DNA from: Rhodoplanes azumiensis
GTDB lineage: Bacteria > Pseudomonadota > Alphaproteobacteria > Rhizobiales > Xanthobacteraceae
Direction of reading: 5' to 3'
DNA: 64,000 bases
NCBI RefSeq assembly: GCF_042682915.1
Contig: NZ_JBHUIW010000023.1
Location: forward strand, 1 to 64,000
The notes beneath the pieces were generated by a model, which worked only from the letters and a program-made list of their open reading frames with translations, did no database searches and had not been told where the DNA came from. A program made the translations under genes and the position numbers. Every line of letters begins with the position of its first letter. Positions within the stretch are counted from its first letter, which is position 1. Positions 16,842 to 24,781 of this stretch are shown piece after piece.

Positions 16842-17863
16842 GCGGCGGGGCCCCAGTAGAAGGCGTCGTCGGGCAGCCGGCCGCCGAGGATGTCGGGCGA
16901 CATCTCCATCAGGGCCGTGAAGTAGTGTTGGAGGTCGGGCTTGGCGTCGGCGGCGGCGACGACGTCGAGTCGGAAATGCGGGATCGACTTCTCCACCACC
17001 GGGGCGGCGAGATCGAGCGTCGTCGCGCCGAGCTTGCCGGCCTCGGCCGGGTTGTCGAGCACCCAGCGGGCGCTCTCGACGCAGCCCTGGTGGATCGCCC
17101 GCACCAGCTCCGGGTTCGCCTGGAGAAAGTCCTCGCGCACGCCGAGGCCGGCCTGGGCGATGCGCGGCGGCCGGCCGGTCAGGCGGCCGTACACGGCGGT
17201 GAGGTCGGCGGCGCGGCGGACCGCGATGCCGGCCTGGGCGCCGCGGATCTGTGCCGCGGTCGCGGCCGGCTCGGAGATCACGGCGAGGGACGCGCGGTCG
17301 GCGAGCAGGAGCTGCACGGCCTCGGTGGGCGCGCCCACATAGTGCAGCTTCACGTCGGTGTCGGGATTCATGCCGAGCTTGCGCAGCGTCATGCGGAAGA
17401 TCAGGTCGGGCGCGTCGTTGCGGAACGCCATCAGCACCGTCTTGCCGGCCATGTCCTCGATCTTCCGGACGCCGTCGTCGCGGCTCATCAGATAGAGAAG
17501 TCCCCACGTGACGATGTTCATCAGCCGCACCGGGACGCCACGGTTGCGCATGTTGGCACACGAGTAGGACGGCGTGCCGAACACCGCCATCTCGCCCGAG
17601 ACGACGCCGGCCCGCATCTGGTCGGGCGTGCGCCACACCTTCAGCTGCGCCTTGTCGGCGAAGCGCGACAGCGTGCCGGTCTCGATCAGCCGCGCCATCA
17701 CGACCGAGGGCGTCGCCGGCATGCCGTTGATCACGAGGCTCGCGAGCTTCTCTCCGGTCTTCGCCGGGCTCGCGTTCACCGGGGCGACGACGCGCGGAAG
17801 AAGGCCGGCGACGCCCGCCGCGGCGAGGCCCGTCAGCGCGTCGCGTCGGTTCGCAGACACCAT
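16838..17863 (-). CDS. ABC transporter substrate-binding protein (NMT1/THI5-like)
   Basis: A 341-residue periplasmic protein, first gene of the six-gene operon. It begins MVSANRRDALTGLAAAGVAG, a Tat-like signal, and continues as an NMT1/SsuA-type binding protein (NGMPATPSVVMARLIETG, FGTPSYSCANMRNRG, DMAGKTVLMAF). ATG 17863 is preceded by AGGAGGAT at ideal spacing; further in-frame upstream starts lie in the control region and are rejected. The ligand cannot be assigned; family members bind sulfonates, thiamine precursors, nitrate or small aromatics. Confidence 0.88.
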   Translation of the reverse strand: MVSANRRDALTGLAAAGVAGLLPRVVAPVNASPAKTGEKLASLVINGMPATPSVVMARLIETGTLSRFADKAQLKVWRTPDQMRAGVVSGEMAVFGTPSYSCANMRNRGVPVRLMNIVTWGLLYLMSRDDGVRKIEDMAGKTVLMAFRNDAPDLIFRMTLRKLGMNPDTDVKLHYVGAPTEAVQLLLADRASLAVISEPAATAAQIRGAQAGIAVRRAADLTAVYGRLTGRPPRIAQAGLGVREDFLQANPELVRAIHQGCVESARWVLDNPAEAGKLGATTLDLAAPVVEKSIPHFRLDVVAAADAKPDLQHYFTALMEMSPDILGGRLPDDAFYWGPAA

Positions 17864-17970
17864 CCCGCATCCTCCTGCTTCGACGGCCGATCGCGCCTGC
17901 CGGCGGCGGTCCGGCCGTGGGTGCTGGGCTGGATAATCGGTCGCCGGTGTGCCCGTCATACGAGAAAGTA

Positions 17971-18021
17971 CCGAGCGGACCTGGAATCCGAGCAGACTTG
18001 GACTTCGAGCAGACTTGGAAC
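17971..18021. repeat. three tandem 17-bp direct repeats in the ABC-NnrS operon control region
   Basis: Three contiguous units: 17971-17987, 17988-18004 and 18005-18021, with consensus CCGAGCAGACTTGGAMT. Units 2 and 3 differ at three positions and unit 1 at a few more. They lie 108-158 bp upstream of the ABC binding-protein start (minus strand) and about 160 bp upstream of the DMT transporter (plus strand). Regularly phased repeats of this size suggest cooperative binding of a regulator. Confidence 0.75.
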
Positions 18022-18024
18022 AAA

Positions 18025-18045
18025 TGGAAAATGCAAACCTTTCCA
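18025..18045. promoter_or_regulatory. inverted repeat TGGAAA-N9-TTTCCA beside the 17-bp repeats
   Basis: A 6-bp dyad in a locally AT-rich stretch directly after the third 17-bp repeat. A TTGACG hexamer follows at 18053-18058. The dyad may be a second operator for the divergent region 17864-18179, which holds no gene. Confidence 0.4.
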
Positions 18046-18179
18046 AACGCGCTTGACGGCGCGGCCGCAGCCGGCGAGTTCTGGCGGGTCCGGCCGCACG
18101 CGCCGTCGCGCGCGGCGGCGTTCGGCCGTCCCGCCCGGACCCCTGCGTCCGATCCCCTCCGGCTCCCCCGTCCGTGCCC

Positions 18180-19046
18180 ATGGCCTCGCGGTCCGTCGTT
18201 CCCGGAATCCTGTTCATGATCGGCTGCACGATCATGTTCGCCATCGGCAGCGCCGTGTCGAAATGGCAGGTCGCAACCTATCCGGTCGGCGAGATTCTGT
18301 TCGTGCGGGCGCTGGTGTCGATCGTCGTCGTGTCGCTCATCGTGCTGCCGAGGACGGGACTCATGGTGTTCCGCACCCGCAGGCTGCGCGATCACGCGAC
18401 CCGCTCGATCACCCAGGCGGGGGCGCAGACCTGCATCATGATCGCGCTCGGCCTGATGCCGCTCGCCAGCGTGATCGCCGTCAACTTCTCGGCACCGCTG
18501 TTCGCGACGCTGTTCTCGGCGCTGATCTTCAGGGAGGTGGCCGGCCCGGCCCGCTGGGCCGCGCTGGTCGTCGGCTTCGGCGGCGTGCTGATCGTCACCC
18601 ATCCGGGCGCCGACACGTTCCAGATCGGCTTCTTGTTCGCCATCGCCAACGCGGTGCTGTTCGGGCTCGTCACGGCCGGCGTGCGCAGCATGACCAACAC
18701 CGAGTCGCCCGGCACGCTCACCATGTGGCAGATGGTGATGCTGACCGTGATCTTCGCGGCGGCGCTGCCGTTCGGCTTCGTGATGCCGACCCTCGTCGAC
18801 GGCGGGCTGATGCTGGTGAACGGCGTGTCGAACGCGATCGGCCAGTACTGGTGGACACGGGCCCTGCATCTCGCCCCGGCCGGCGCGGTCGGGCCGTTCT
18901 ATTACCTGTCGCTCGTCTGGGCGATGGGGATCGGCTTCATGGTGTGGGGCGACGTGCCGACCGTGCACCTCCTGATCGGCTCCGCCGTCGTCGTCGCCTC
19001 CGGCCTCGCGCTGCTCTGGCACGAGACGGGGCGGAAGAAGGGCTGA
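18180..19046 (+). CDS. DMT-superfamily (EamA) transporter
   Basis: A 288-residue inner-membrane protein with ten predicted helices in two EamA repeats (first: GILFMIGCTIMFAIGSAV onward; second: GLVTAGVRSM onward). It is of the RhaT/EamA drug-metabolite type, usually exporters of amino acids or other metabolites. ATG 18180 follows a possible GTG two codons earlier; no strong ribosome-binding site is visible for either. It is divergent from the ABC-NnrS operon and shares its control region. Substrate unknown. Confidence 0.88.
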   Translation: MASRSVVPGILFMIGCTIMFAIGSAVSKWQVATYPVGEILFVRALVSIVVVSLIVLPRTGLMVFRTRRLRDHATRSITQAGAQTCIMIALGLMPLASVIAVNFSAPLFATLFSALIFREVAGPARWAALVVGFGGVLIVTHPGADTFQIGFLFAIANAVLFGLVTAGVRSMTNTESPGTLTMWQMVMLTVIFAAALPFGFVMPTLVDGGLMLVNGVSNAIGQYWWTRALHLAPAGAVGPFYYLSLVWAMGIGFMVWGDVPTVHLLIGSAVVVASGLALLWHETGRKKG

Positions 19047-19563
19047 GGCGGGAAGGGCGGAGCAGAGCAGAGCGATCGTGTGGTGTCGTTCCGGGGTCGT
19101 TGCTCCGCGGCGCCCGGCCAAGGTCGTGACCGTCGCGCTCGCCGCCATGACGGCGTGCGTCATCCGGGCGCTGCGCGAGACGGGCGGGCGTCACCGCGCC
19201 GAGATCTTCGCTCACGCCGAGACCGCGGCGAGGGGCTCGCCGCGGCCGCCTGAAGCGGTATTCGGCGGATCGCGGTCCGGCGTCCGAAAACGCCGGCCTG
19301 CGGAGCAAGGGAGCCCGAGGCTCGACGGTGACCGGTCGGGAACCGGGGGCCGGGCGCTCCTCGTCGTCATCGCACCGCGAACGCGTCGGAACGATCGGAG
19401 CCCGATCCGCGAACTCCCTCGGAGTTCACGGTCGTCGACCGCGTTCAAAGGCTGGATCGACGACCGCTCCCGATCCGCCCCGCCGAGCCCACGAAGCCCC
19501 CTGGCCAAGCAGAGCCCGTCCACACAGGACGAACTCCTCGCCGATGCTCCTGCGCGGGCCGCC
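19047..19563. other. 517-bp gap with no recognised gene
   Basis: This interval between the convergent DMT transporter and UbiD genes contains only reading frames without homology-like composition or ribosome-binding sites. I see no tRNA, strong hairpin with T-tract, or repeat shared with the other families in the window. It may be decayed sequence. Confidence 0.5.
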
Positions 19564-21162
19564 TCAGCGCCCGGTCGGCGGCTTGGCCGCGAAGGCCGAG
19601 CCGCGCACGCACATGCGTCCGGTCTTGTCCTGCCACAGCCGCTCGGTCGCGTGCAGGTGCCCCAGAGCGCGCGCCACGGTCTGGAAATTCCAGCCCGCGA
19701 ACGCCTCGGCGATGTCGGTGTAGTACATCGGCGCGACCGCGATCTTCTCCAGGATGGCGTCGGCGAGCCGCGCCACCGCGTTGTCGCCACCGCTCTCGCC
19801 GGCCGGATCGGCCTTGCCGGACACGTAGTCGTCGATCTTCGCCGTCTCGGCATAGGCGTAGGTGATGCGCTCGTAAGCCTCGCGCTGCGCGTACTCGGGA
19901 ATCGTCGCGTCGATGCCCATCTTGGCGCCGGTCGGTACCGTGCCGGGCGGCATCGGCACCAGGCTCGGATCGAGCGGTTTTGCGCGCGAGTTCGAAATGA
20001 TCACGACGTCGCGATCGGCCTGCACGCGCGTCGCGATCGCCCATTCGACCTCGGCCGGGTCGTTGACGTCGATGTCGTCGTCGACCACCACGACGTGCTT
20101 GAGGTCCATCACCGAGAGCGCGGCGAGCAGCGCGTTCTTGCCTTCGCCGGCCTGCTTCTTGATGGAGATCACGGCGTGCCAGAAGGCACAGCCGCCGAGC
20201 GTGACGTTGATGTCCTTCACCGTGACGCCGGCGGTCTTGAGCGCCTGGCGCAGCGCCGCGTAGCGGGTCGGCGCGGCGAGCCAGGTGTTCTCCCACGGCA
20301 TGTGGAGCGCGTAGTACATGGCGTCGCGCCGCATCGCGACCGCCTTGATGCGCACCAGCGGATTCCAATGCAGGCCGCCCATCAGCCGGGTGAACTCGCC
20401 GAACCGGCCCTCCGGCCAGGTCCAGCCGGTCGGCAGAATCTCGGCCTCCAGCACGATCTCGGCGTCGGCGATGTAGGGCACGTCGATGGTCTCGCACGGG
20501 GCGAGCGCGACGGGCGCGCCGCGCAAGCCCCCGGCGATCGCCATCTCGTCGACGCCGAGCGGCGCCCGGAACCCCGAGCCGGTGATCTCGAACGGATGCG
20601 TGCCGATCGAGATCGAGATCGGGCAGGGGCGGCCCGCTTTGTATGCACGGTCCGCGAACAGTCGCATGTTGTTCGGCGTGACGATGTCGATGCCGGTGAG
20701 GTTCTTCTCCTTGACGATGAACCGGTAGATGCCGCTGTTGAAGCCGAGCTCGGGATCGTGCGCGATCACCACGCCGGCCGTGATCATCGGGCCGCCGTCG
20801 TAGATCGACGACATCGGGATGGGCAGGCGGAACAGGTCGACCTCGTCGCCGCGCATCACCACCTCGCGGGTCGGCGAGGTCGCGACGCGGGCGGGCGGGA
20901 TCGGCCGCTCGGTCGCGAGCCGCAGCTTGTCCTCGATGTCGCGATACGTCGTCGCACCGAGCGACATCATGGCGCGCTTCTGGGTGCGGATGATGCCGGA
21001 GATCACCGGGACGGAGTAGCCGATCACGTCGTGGAACAGGATCGCCTTGTCGGACTGGTCGACCAGCGTGGCGATGTGCCGGATGTCGACCGGCTGGCGC
21101 AGGTCGACGAGCTCGCCGGCCTCGCGCAGCCGGTCGAGGAACTCTCGGAACGTCTCTTGCAT
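19564..21162 (-). CDS. UbiD-family prenylated-FMN decarboxylase
   Basis: A 532-residue enzyme of the UbiD superfamily, which (de)carboxylates aromatic or alpha,beta-unsaturated acids with prenylated FMN. It begins QETFREFLDRLREAGELVDL, has GGPMITAGVVIAHDPE, FRAPLGVDEMAIAGGLRG, and ADAEIVLEAEI carrying the conserved glutamates, with an acidic VVVDDDIDVNDPAEVEWA cofactor/metal segment. The ATG at 21162 lacks a ribosome-binding site; two in-frame GTG codons lie upstream in a tandem 15-bp repeat, and the GTG at 21192 has GGAG six bases before it, so the true protein may be ten residues longer. Divergent from the MDR gene. No ubiX is in the window. Confidence 0.88.
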   Translation of the reverse strand: MQETFREFLDRLREAGELVDLRQPVDIRHIATLVDQSDKAILFHDVIGYSVPVISGIIRTQKRAMMSLGATTYRDIEDKLRLATERPIPPARVATSPTREVVMRGDEVDLFRLPIPMSSIYDGGPMITAGVVIAHDPELGFNSGIYRFIVKEKNLTGIDIVTPNNMRLFADRAYKAGRPCPISISIGTHPFEITGSGFRAPLGVDEMAIAGGLRGAPVALAPCETIDVPYIADAEIVLEAEILPTGWTWPEGRFGEFTRLMGGLHWNPLVRIKAVAMRRDAMYYALHMPWENTWLAAPTRYAALRQALKTAGVTVKDINVTLGGCAFWHAVISIKKQAGEGKNALLAALSVMDLKHVVVVDDDIDVNDPAEVEWAIATRVQADRDVVIISNSRAKPLDPSLVPMPPGTVPTGAKMGIDATIPEYAQREAYERITYAYAETAKIDDYVSGKADPAGESGGDNAVARLADAILEKIAVAPMYYTDIAEAFAGWNFQTVARALGHLHATERLWQDKTGRMCVRGSAFAAKPPTGR

Positions 21163-21197
21163 CGGGATCTGCTGCACGGGGATCTGCTGCACGGGGT
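21162..21197 (-). repeat. tandem 15-bp repeat at the UbiD start
   Basis: Two copies of GTGCAGCAGATCCCC-like sequence lie directly before the ATG, each encoding VQQIP and each offering a GTG start. GGAG sits at 21199-21202. The duplication multiplies possible start codons. Confidence 0.6.
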
Positions 21198-21401
21198 GCT
21201 CCGCACTGTCGGGGGACGAACGCGGTCGGCGCCGACGATCGCGAGCCGCGGTCACACGACCGCGGGAGTGCGACGGCGGCTCCTCCGAAAACCGGATCCG
21301 TGCCGTGCGCCATGCGCGCGGCAGCACTTTGCATATCAGGCTGACTGGGTTAATCAAGAGGCCCGGAAAGCCCGAACGAGGACGAAGAGGAGACGACGGC
21401 T

Positions 21402-22418
21402 TTGAGCGCGACGATGCGAGCCCTGGTGCTGCGCCAGCACGGCACCCTGGACGACCTGGAGTACGTCACCGATCACCCGCGGCCGACCGTCACGGCCGGT
21501 CATGTCGTCATTCGGGTGCGCGCCTCCTCGTTCAATTACCACGACGTCTTCACGGTGCGCGGCATGCCGGGCATCAAGGTGCCGCTGCCGGTCGTCATCG
21601 GCCTCGACATGGCCGGCGAGATCGCCGAGGTGGGCGAGGGCGTCTCCGGCTGGAAGCCGGGCGACCGCGTGCTCGTCAACCCGCTCAACAAGAAGAAAGG
21701 CCTGATGGGCGAGATGCTCGACGGCGGCATGGCGGAGTACTGCCTGGTCGGCGCCGACCAGCTCATCGCGATGCCGGACGACGTGACGTTCGAGCAGGCG
21801 GCGGCCCTGCCGGTCGCCTACGGCACGGCGCACCGCATGCTGATCACCCACGACACCGTGAAGGCCGGCGACAAGGTGATCGTGCTCGGCGCCTCGGGCG
21901 GCGTCGGCACCGGCTGCGTGATCCTCGCCAAGATGCTCGGCGCCGAGGTGATCGCGTGCGCGTCGAGCGACGGCAAGCTCAAGCGCCTGAAGGAGATGGG
22001 CGCCGACGAGGCGATCGACTACACCAAGGTCGACTTCTCGAAGTGGGCGGTCGAGCGATACGGCAAGCCGCAGCGCCGCACCTACGAGGGCGGGGTCGAC
22101 GTGGTGATCAACTTCACCGGCGGCGACACCTGGGCGCCGTCGCTGAAATGCGTCAAGCGCGGCGGCAAGATCCTGGTCTGCGGCGCGACCGCCGGCCACG
22201 ATCCGAAGGAGGATCTGCGCTACATCTGGAGCTTCGAGCTGAAGATCATCGGCTCGAACAGCTTCTACGACGACAACCTCGCCGCCTTGATGTCGCTGAT
22301 CGCCGAGAAGAAGCTCGCGCCCGTGATCGACACGGTGCTGCCGCTCGATCAGGCCCGCGAAGGCCTGCGCCTGATCCAGGACCGCGAGGTGATCGGCAAG
22401 GTCGTGATCACGCCGTGA
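21402..22418 (+). CDS. zinc-type MDR alcohol dehydrogenase/quinone-oxidoreductase-like
   Basis: A 338-residue medium-chain dehydrogenase/reductase. It has the GroES-like half (VVIGLDMAGEIAEVGEGV, KPGDRVLV) and a Rossmann half with VLGASGGVGTGCVILAKMLGA for NAD(P)H, then GADEAIDYT. The GHE zinc motif is replaced by GLD, as in zinc-independent quinone/enoyl reductases. TTG 21402 has GAAGAGGAGA nine bases upstream and is chosen; ATG 21414 is the alternative (four residues shorter) but is 21 bases from that site. It leads a run with a thioesterase and an acyl-CoA ligase, opposite UbiD, consistent with catabolism of an unsaturated or aromatic acid. Confidence 0.85.
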   Translation: MSATMRALVLRQHGTLDDLEYVTDHPRPTVTAGHVVIRVRASSFNYHDVFTVRGMPGIKVPLPVVIGLDMAGEIAEVGEGVSGWKPGDRVLVNPLNKKKGLMGEMLDGGMAEYCLVGADQLIAMPDDVTFEQAAALPVAYGTAHRMLITHDTVKAGDKVIVLGASGGVGTGCVILAKMLGAEVIACASSDGKLKRLKEMGADEAIDYTKVDFSKWAVERYGKPQRRTYEGGVDVVINFTGGDTWAPSLKCVKRGGKILVCGATAGHDPKEDLRYIWSFELKIIGSNSFYDDNLAALMSLIAEKKLAPVIDTVLPLDQAREGLRLIQDREVIGKVVITP

Positions 22419-22442
22419 GGCTCTTGGCGCAGACGCCCGCGT

Positions 22443-22468
22443 CCCCTCTCCCCGCGTGCGGGGAGAGG
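22443..22468. repeat. single-hairpin fragment of the CCTCTCCC repeat family
   Basis: CCCCTCTCCCCGCG and TGCGGGGAGAGG form one hairpin. It matches the right-hand hairpin of the full elements at 24625-24767 and 46313-46458, so it is a solo or truncated copy lying between the MDR and thioesterase genes. Confidence 0.7.
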
Positions 22469-22539
22469 TACATACGCCGCTCCCCTGGGATCTCGTCATT
22501 GAGACAACGTTACTCGAATCGCTATCCGACAGGACATCC

Positions 22540-22965
22540 ATGAGCCAGACCCTCACCGCCGCTGACGTCGACGCGATGATCACCCAGGGGCCGTTCCACC
22601 AGTGGCTCGGTCTCAAGGTGACGGCGCTCGGCGAGGACTCGATCGAGATCCGCGCCACCTGGCGCGAGGAGTGGAAGGTGCATCCGGAGCGCCCCTACAC
22701 GCACGGCGGCATCCTCGCGACGCTGCTCGACCTCGCCGCCGACTGGGCGTTGGTGAAGCGCACCGGCCGCGGCGTGCCGACCATCGACATGCGGGTCGAC
22801 TATCATGCGGCCGCGATGCCGGGCGACCTGATCGTCAAGGGTCGGGTGCTCAAGCCGGGCAGCCAGTTCGCCGCCGCGGAGTCGCAGGTGTTCGACCTCG
22901 ACGGCAAGCTCCTGGCGAGCGGCCGTGCCACGTATTTCACCGGCGCCGCGGCGCCGAAGAAGTGA
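22540..22965 (+). CDS. PaaI-family hotdog thioesterase
   Basis: A 141-residue hotdog-fold protein. RPYTHGGILATLLDLAADWAL is the catalytic helix segment with the HGG(I/A) motif, and VDYHAAAMPGDLIVKG the central strand. PaaI-type enzymes hydrolyse (hydroxy)aryl- or acyl-CoA thioesters. ATG 22540 (MSQTLTAADVDAM) with AGGAC upstream is preferred over in-frame starts inside the repeat element. It sits between an MDR oxidoreductase and an acyl-CoA ligase, so it may release a CoA intermediate of the same pathway. Confidence 0.85.
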   Translation: MSQTLTAADVDAMITQGPFHQWLGLKVTALGEDSIEIRATWREEWKVHPERPYTHGGILATLLDLAADWALVKRTGRGVPTIDMRVDYHAAAMPGDLIVKGRVLKPGSQFAAAESQVFDLDGKLLASGRATYFTGAAAPKK

Positions 22966-23089
22966 AGGTCGGTCGTGCGCGGGCTCGGCCCGCGCATCCA
23001 ACTTCGAAAGGACTCGATCCGAAGCGTGACGGACGGCCGGGTCGAGCCCGGCCACGACGACGCGGCGGTCGGTGTTGGTGACGTCTCCG

Positions 23090-24637
23090 ATGAACTCGCG
23101 CTTGCATGATCCCAAGAACCTCGGCGACCTGATCGATCGCCGGCAGAACCCCGAAAAAATCGCCATCGTCGATCTCGGCGGCGAGGAGACGCCGCGCGAG
23201 ATCACTTACGGGGCGCTCGACGCGGCGGCGAACGGCATCGCCCGTGCCCTGGTGGCCCGCGGGTTTTCGCGCGGGGATCGCGTCGCGATCCTGTCCGCCA
23301 ACCGGTCGGAATACGTCGCGGCCTATCTCGGCATCATGCGGGCCGGCTTCGTCGCCGTGCCGGTCAACTTCAAGTTCCCGCGCGGCACCATCGACTTCAT
23401 CCTGAGGGACTGCGGCGCCAGGCTGGTGTTCTGCGACCTGGCACGGCGCGACGACTGCCCGGCCGATCTGCCGGTCGTCTGCTTCGGCGCCCACGGCGCC
23501 GAGAGCTTCGAGGGTTTTCTCGATCCGGGGCCGTTCGAGGCGGTGGTGCCGAGCGAGCGCGAGCCCGCCATGTTCCTCTACACGTCGGGCTCGACCGGCA
23601 CGCCGAAGGGCGTCGTGCTGTCGCATCGGAGCCATCTGTGGGTCGTGAAGACGCGGCTCGCCGGGGCGCCCGGCATGAGCGCACATCGCTTTCTCGTCGC
23701 CGCGCCGCTCTATCACATGAACGCGCTGGCGCTGGCGAAGCTCGCCTGCGCGGCGCACGCCACCGTGATCCTGCTGCCGCAATTCACGGCCGCCGCCTAT
23801 ATCGAGGCGATCGGACGCTACAAGGCGACCTGGCTCACCGCGGTGCCGCCCATGATGGCGATGATGCTGCGCGAGCGCGATCTGTTGACGGCGACCGATC
23901 TGTCGAGCGTGCAGCTGGTGCGGATGGGCTCGGCGCCGGTCAGCGCCAGCCTGATGGCCGGCATCAAGACCTTGCTGCCGAACGCCGTGATCACCAACGC
24001 CTACGGCACGACCGAGGGCGGCCCGGTGGTGTTCGGCCCGCATCCCGACGGGCTGAAGCAGCCCGACACGTCGGTCGGCTTTCCGCATCCGCAGGTCGAG
24101 GTCCGGCTCGTCGACGGCGACGACCGCGACGCGGTCGAAGGCGCGCTGGAGATGAGGTCGCCGGCGATCATGAACGGCTACCACAACCGCCCGGACCTTC
24201 CGACGCCGATCACACCGGACGGCTTCTACAAGACCGGCGACGTCTTCCGCCGCGACCCGAACGGCTTCTACACCTTCGTCGGCCGCACCGACGACATGTT
24301 CGTCTGCGGCGGCGAGAACATCTTCCCGGGTGACGTCGAGCGCATGCTGGAGCGCCATCCCGACGTCGCGCAAGCCGCGGTCGTGCCGGTCGACGACGAG
24401 ATCAAGGGCCAGAAGCCGGTCGCCTTCGTGATTCCGCGCGCCGGCAGCACGCCGGACGCCGAGGACATCAAGCGCTTCGCGCTCGCCAACGCGCCGGCCT
24501 ACCAGCACCCGCGCTTCGTCTGGTTCGTCGAGAAGCTGCCGCTCGCCTCGACCAACAAGATCGATCGCGGCGCGCTTCACCGCGACGCCGAGGCGCGGCT
24601 GGAGACGGGACGGAAGGGATCTTTACCCTCTCCCTGA
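23090..24637 (+). CDS. AMP-dependent acyl-CoA synthetase/ligase
   Basis: A 515-residue ANL-superfamily adenylate-forming enzyme that activates a carboxylic acid to its CoA thioester. The P-loop is YTSGSTGTPKG, the A5 motif NAYGTTEGG, the A7 motif GFYKTGDVFRRD, the A8 hinge VGRTDDMFVCGGENIFPGDVE, and the A10 lysine lies in STNKIDRGAL. ATG 23090 (MNSRLHDPKNLGD) is preferred; a GTG at 23072 would add six residues. The last codons (LPSP and the stop) are supplied by the palindromic repeat at 24625. Substrate unknown; UbiD and thioesterase neighbours suggest an aromatic or unsaturated acid. Confidence 0.9.
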   Translation: MNSRLHDPKNLGDLIDRRQNPEKIAIVDLGGEETPREITYGALDAAANGIARALVARGFSRGDRVAILSANRSEYVAAYLGIMRAGFVAVPVNFKFPRGTIDFILRDCGARLVFCDLARRDDCPADLPVVCFGAHGAESFEGFLDPGPFEAVVPSEREPAMFLYTSGSTGTPKGVVLSHRSHLWVVKTRLAGAPGMSAHRFLVAAPLYHMNALALAKLACAAHATVILLPQFTAAAYIEAIGRYKATWLTAVPPMMAMMLRERDLLTATDLSSVQLVRMGSAPVSASLMAGIKTLLPNAVITNAYGTTEGGPVVFGPHPDGLKQPDTSVGFPHPQVEVRLVDGDDRDAVEGALEMRSPAIMNGYHNRPDLPTPITPDGFYKTGDVFRRDPNGFYTFVGRTDDMFVCGGENIFPGDVERMLERHPDVAQAAVVPVDDEIKGQKPVAFVIPRAGSTPDAEDIKRFALANAPAYQHPRFVWFVEKLPLASTNKIDRGALHRDAEARLETGRKGSLPSP

Positions 24638-24767
24638 GGGAGAGGGTCGACGCGCGAAGCGCGTCGGGGTGAGGGTTTACGGCGCGAATTCTCTGGCCTC
24701 GGCACCCCCTCACCCGGATCTCGCGCAGAGGCGCGAGATCCGACCTCTCCCCGTCGGGGAGAGGTGA
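24625..24767. repeat. CCTCTCCC palindromic repeat, full copy
   Basis: The element is a left hairpin (ACCCTCTCCCTGA with GGGAGAGGGT), an inner GACGCGC/GCGCGTC stem, a central GGTGAGGGTTTACGGCGC, a variable spacer, CACCCCCTCACCC, an inner ATCTCGCGC/GCGCGAGAT stem, and a right hairpin (ACCTCTCCCC with GGGGAGAGGT). The same layout, inverted, is at 46313-46458. It overlaps the end of the acyl-CoA ligase gene. Confidence 0.85.
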
Positions 24768-24781
24768 CAGACGGGTCGTCG

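Noticed and set aside
17971..18021. Iterons of a replication origin
   Set aside because: No replication initiator, partition genes or DnaA boxes are nearby, and the repeats sit in a divergent promoter region, so regulation is the better explanation.
16008..19163. 1051-codon continuous minus-strand frame
   Set aside because: Only the last 277 codons are the ABC permease; the upstream part is out-of-frame reading through the binding-protein gene and across the divergent DMT gene.
19047..19563. Coding sequence between the DMT and UbiD genes
   Set aside because: Frames there have no ribosome-binding site, no domain-like pattern and extend as shadows of the UbiD region.
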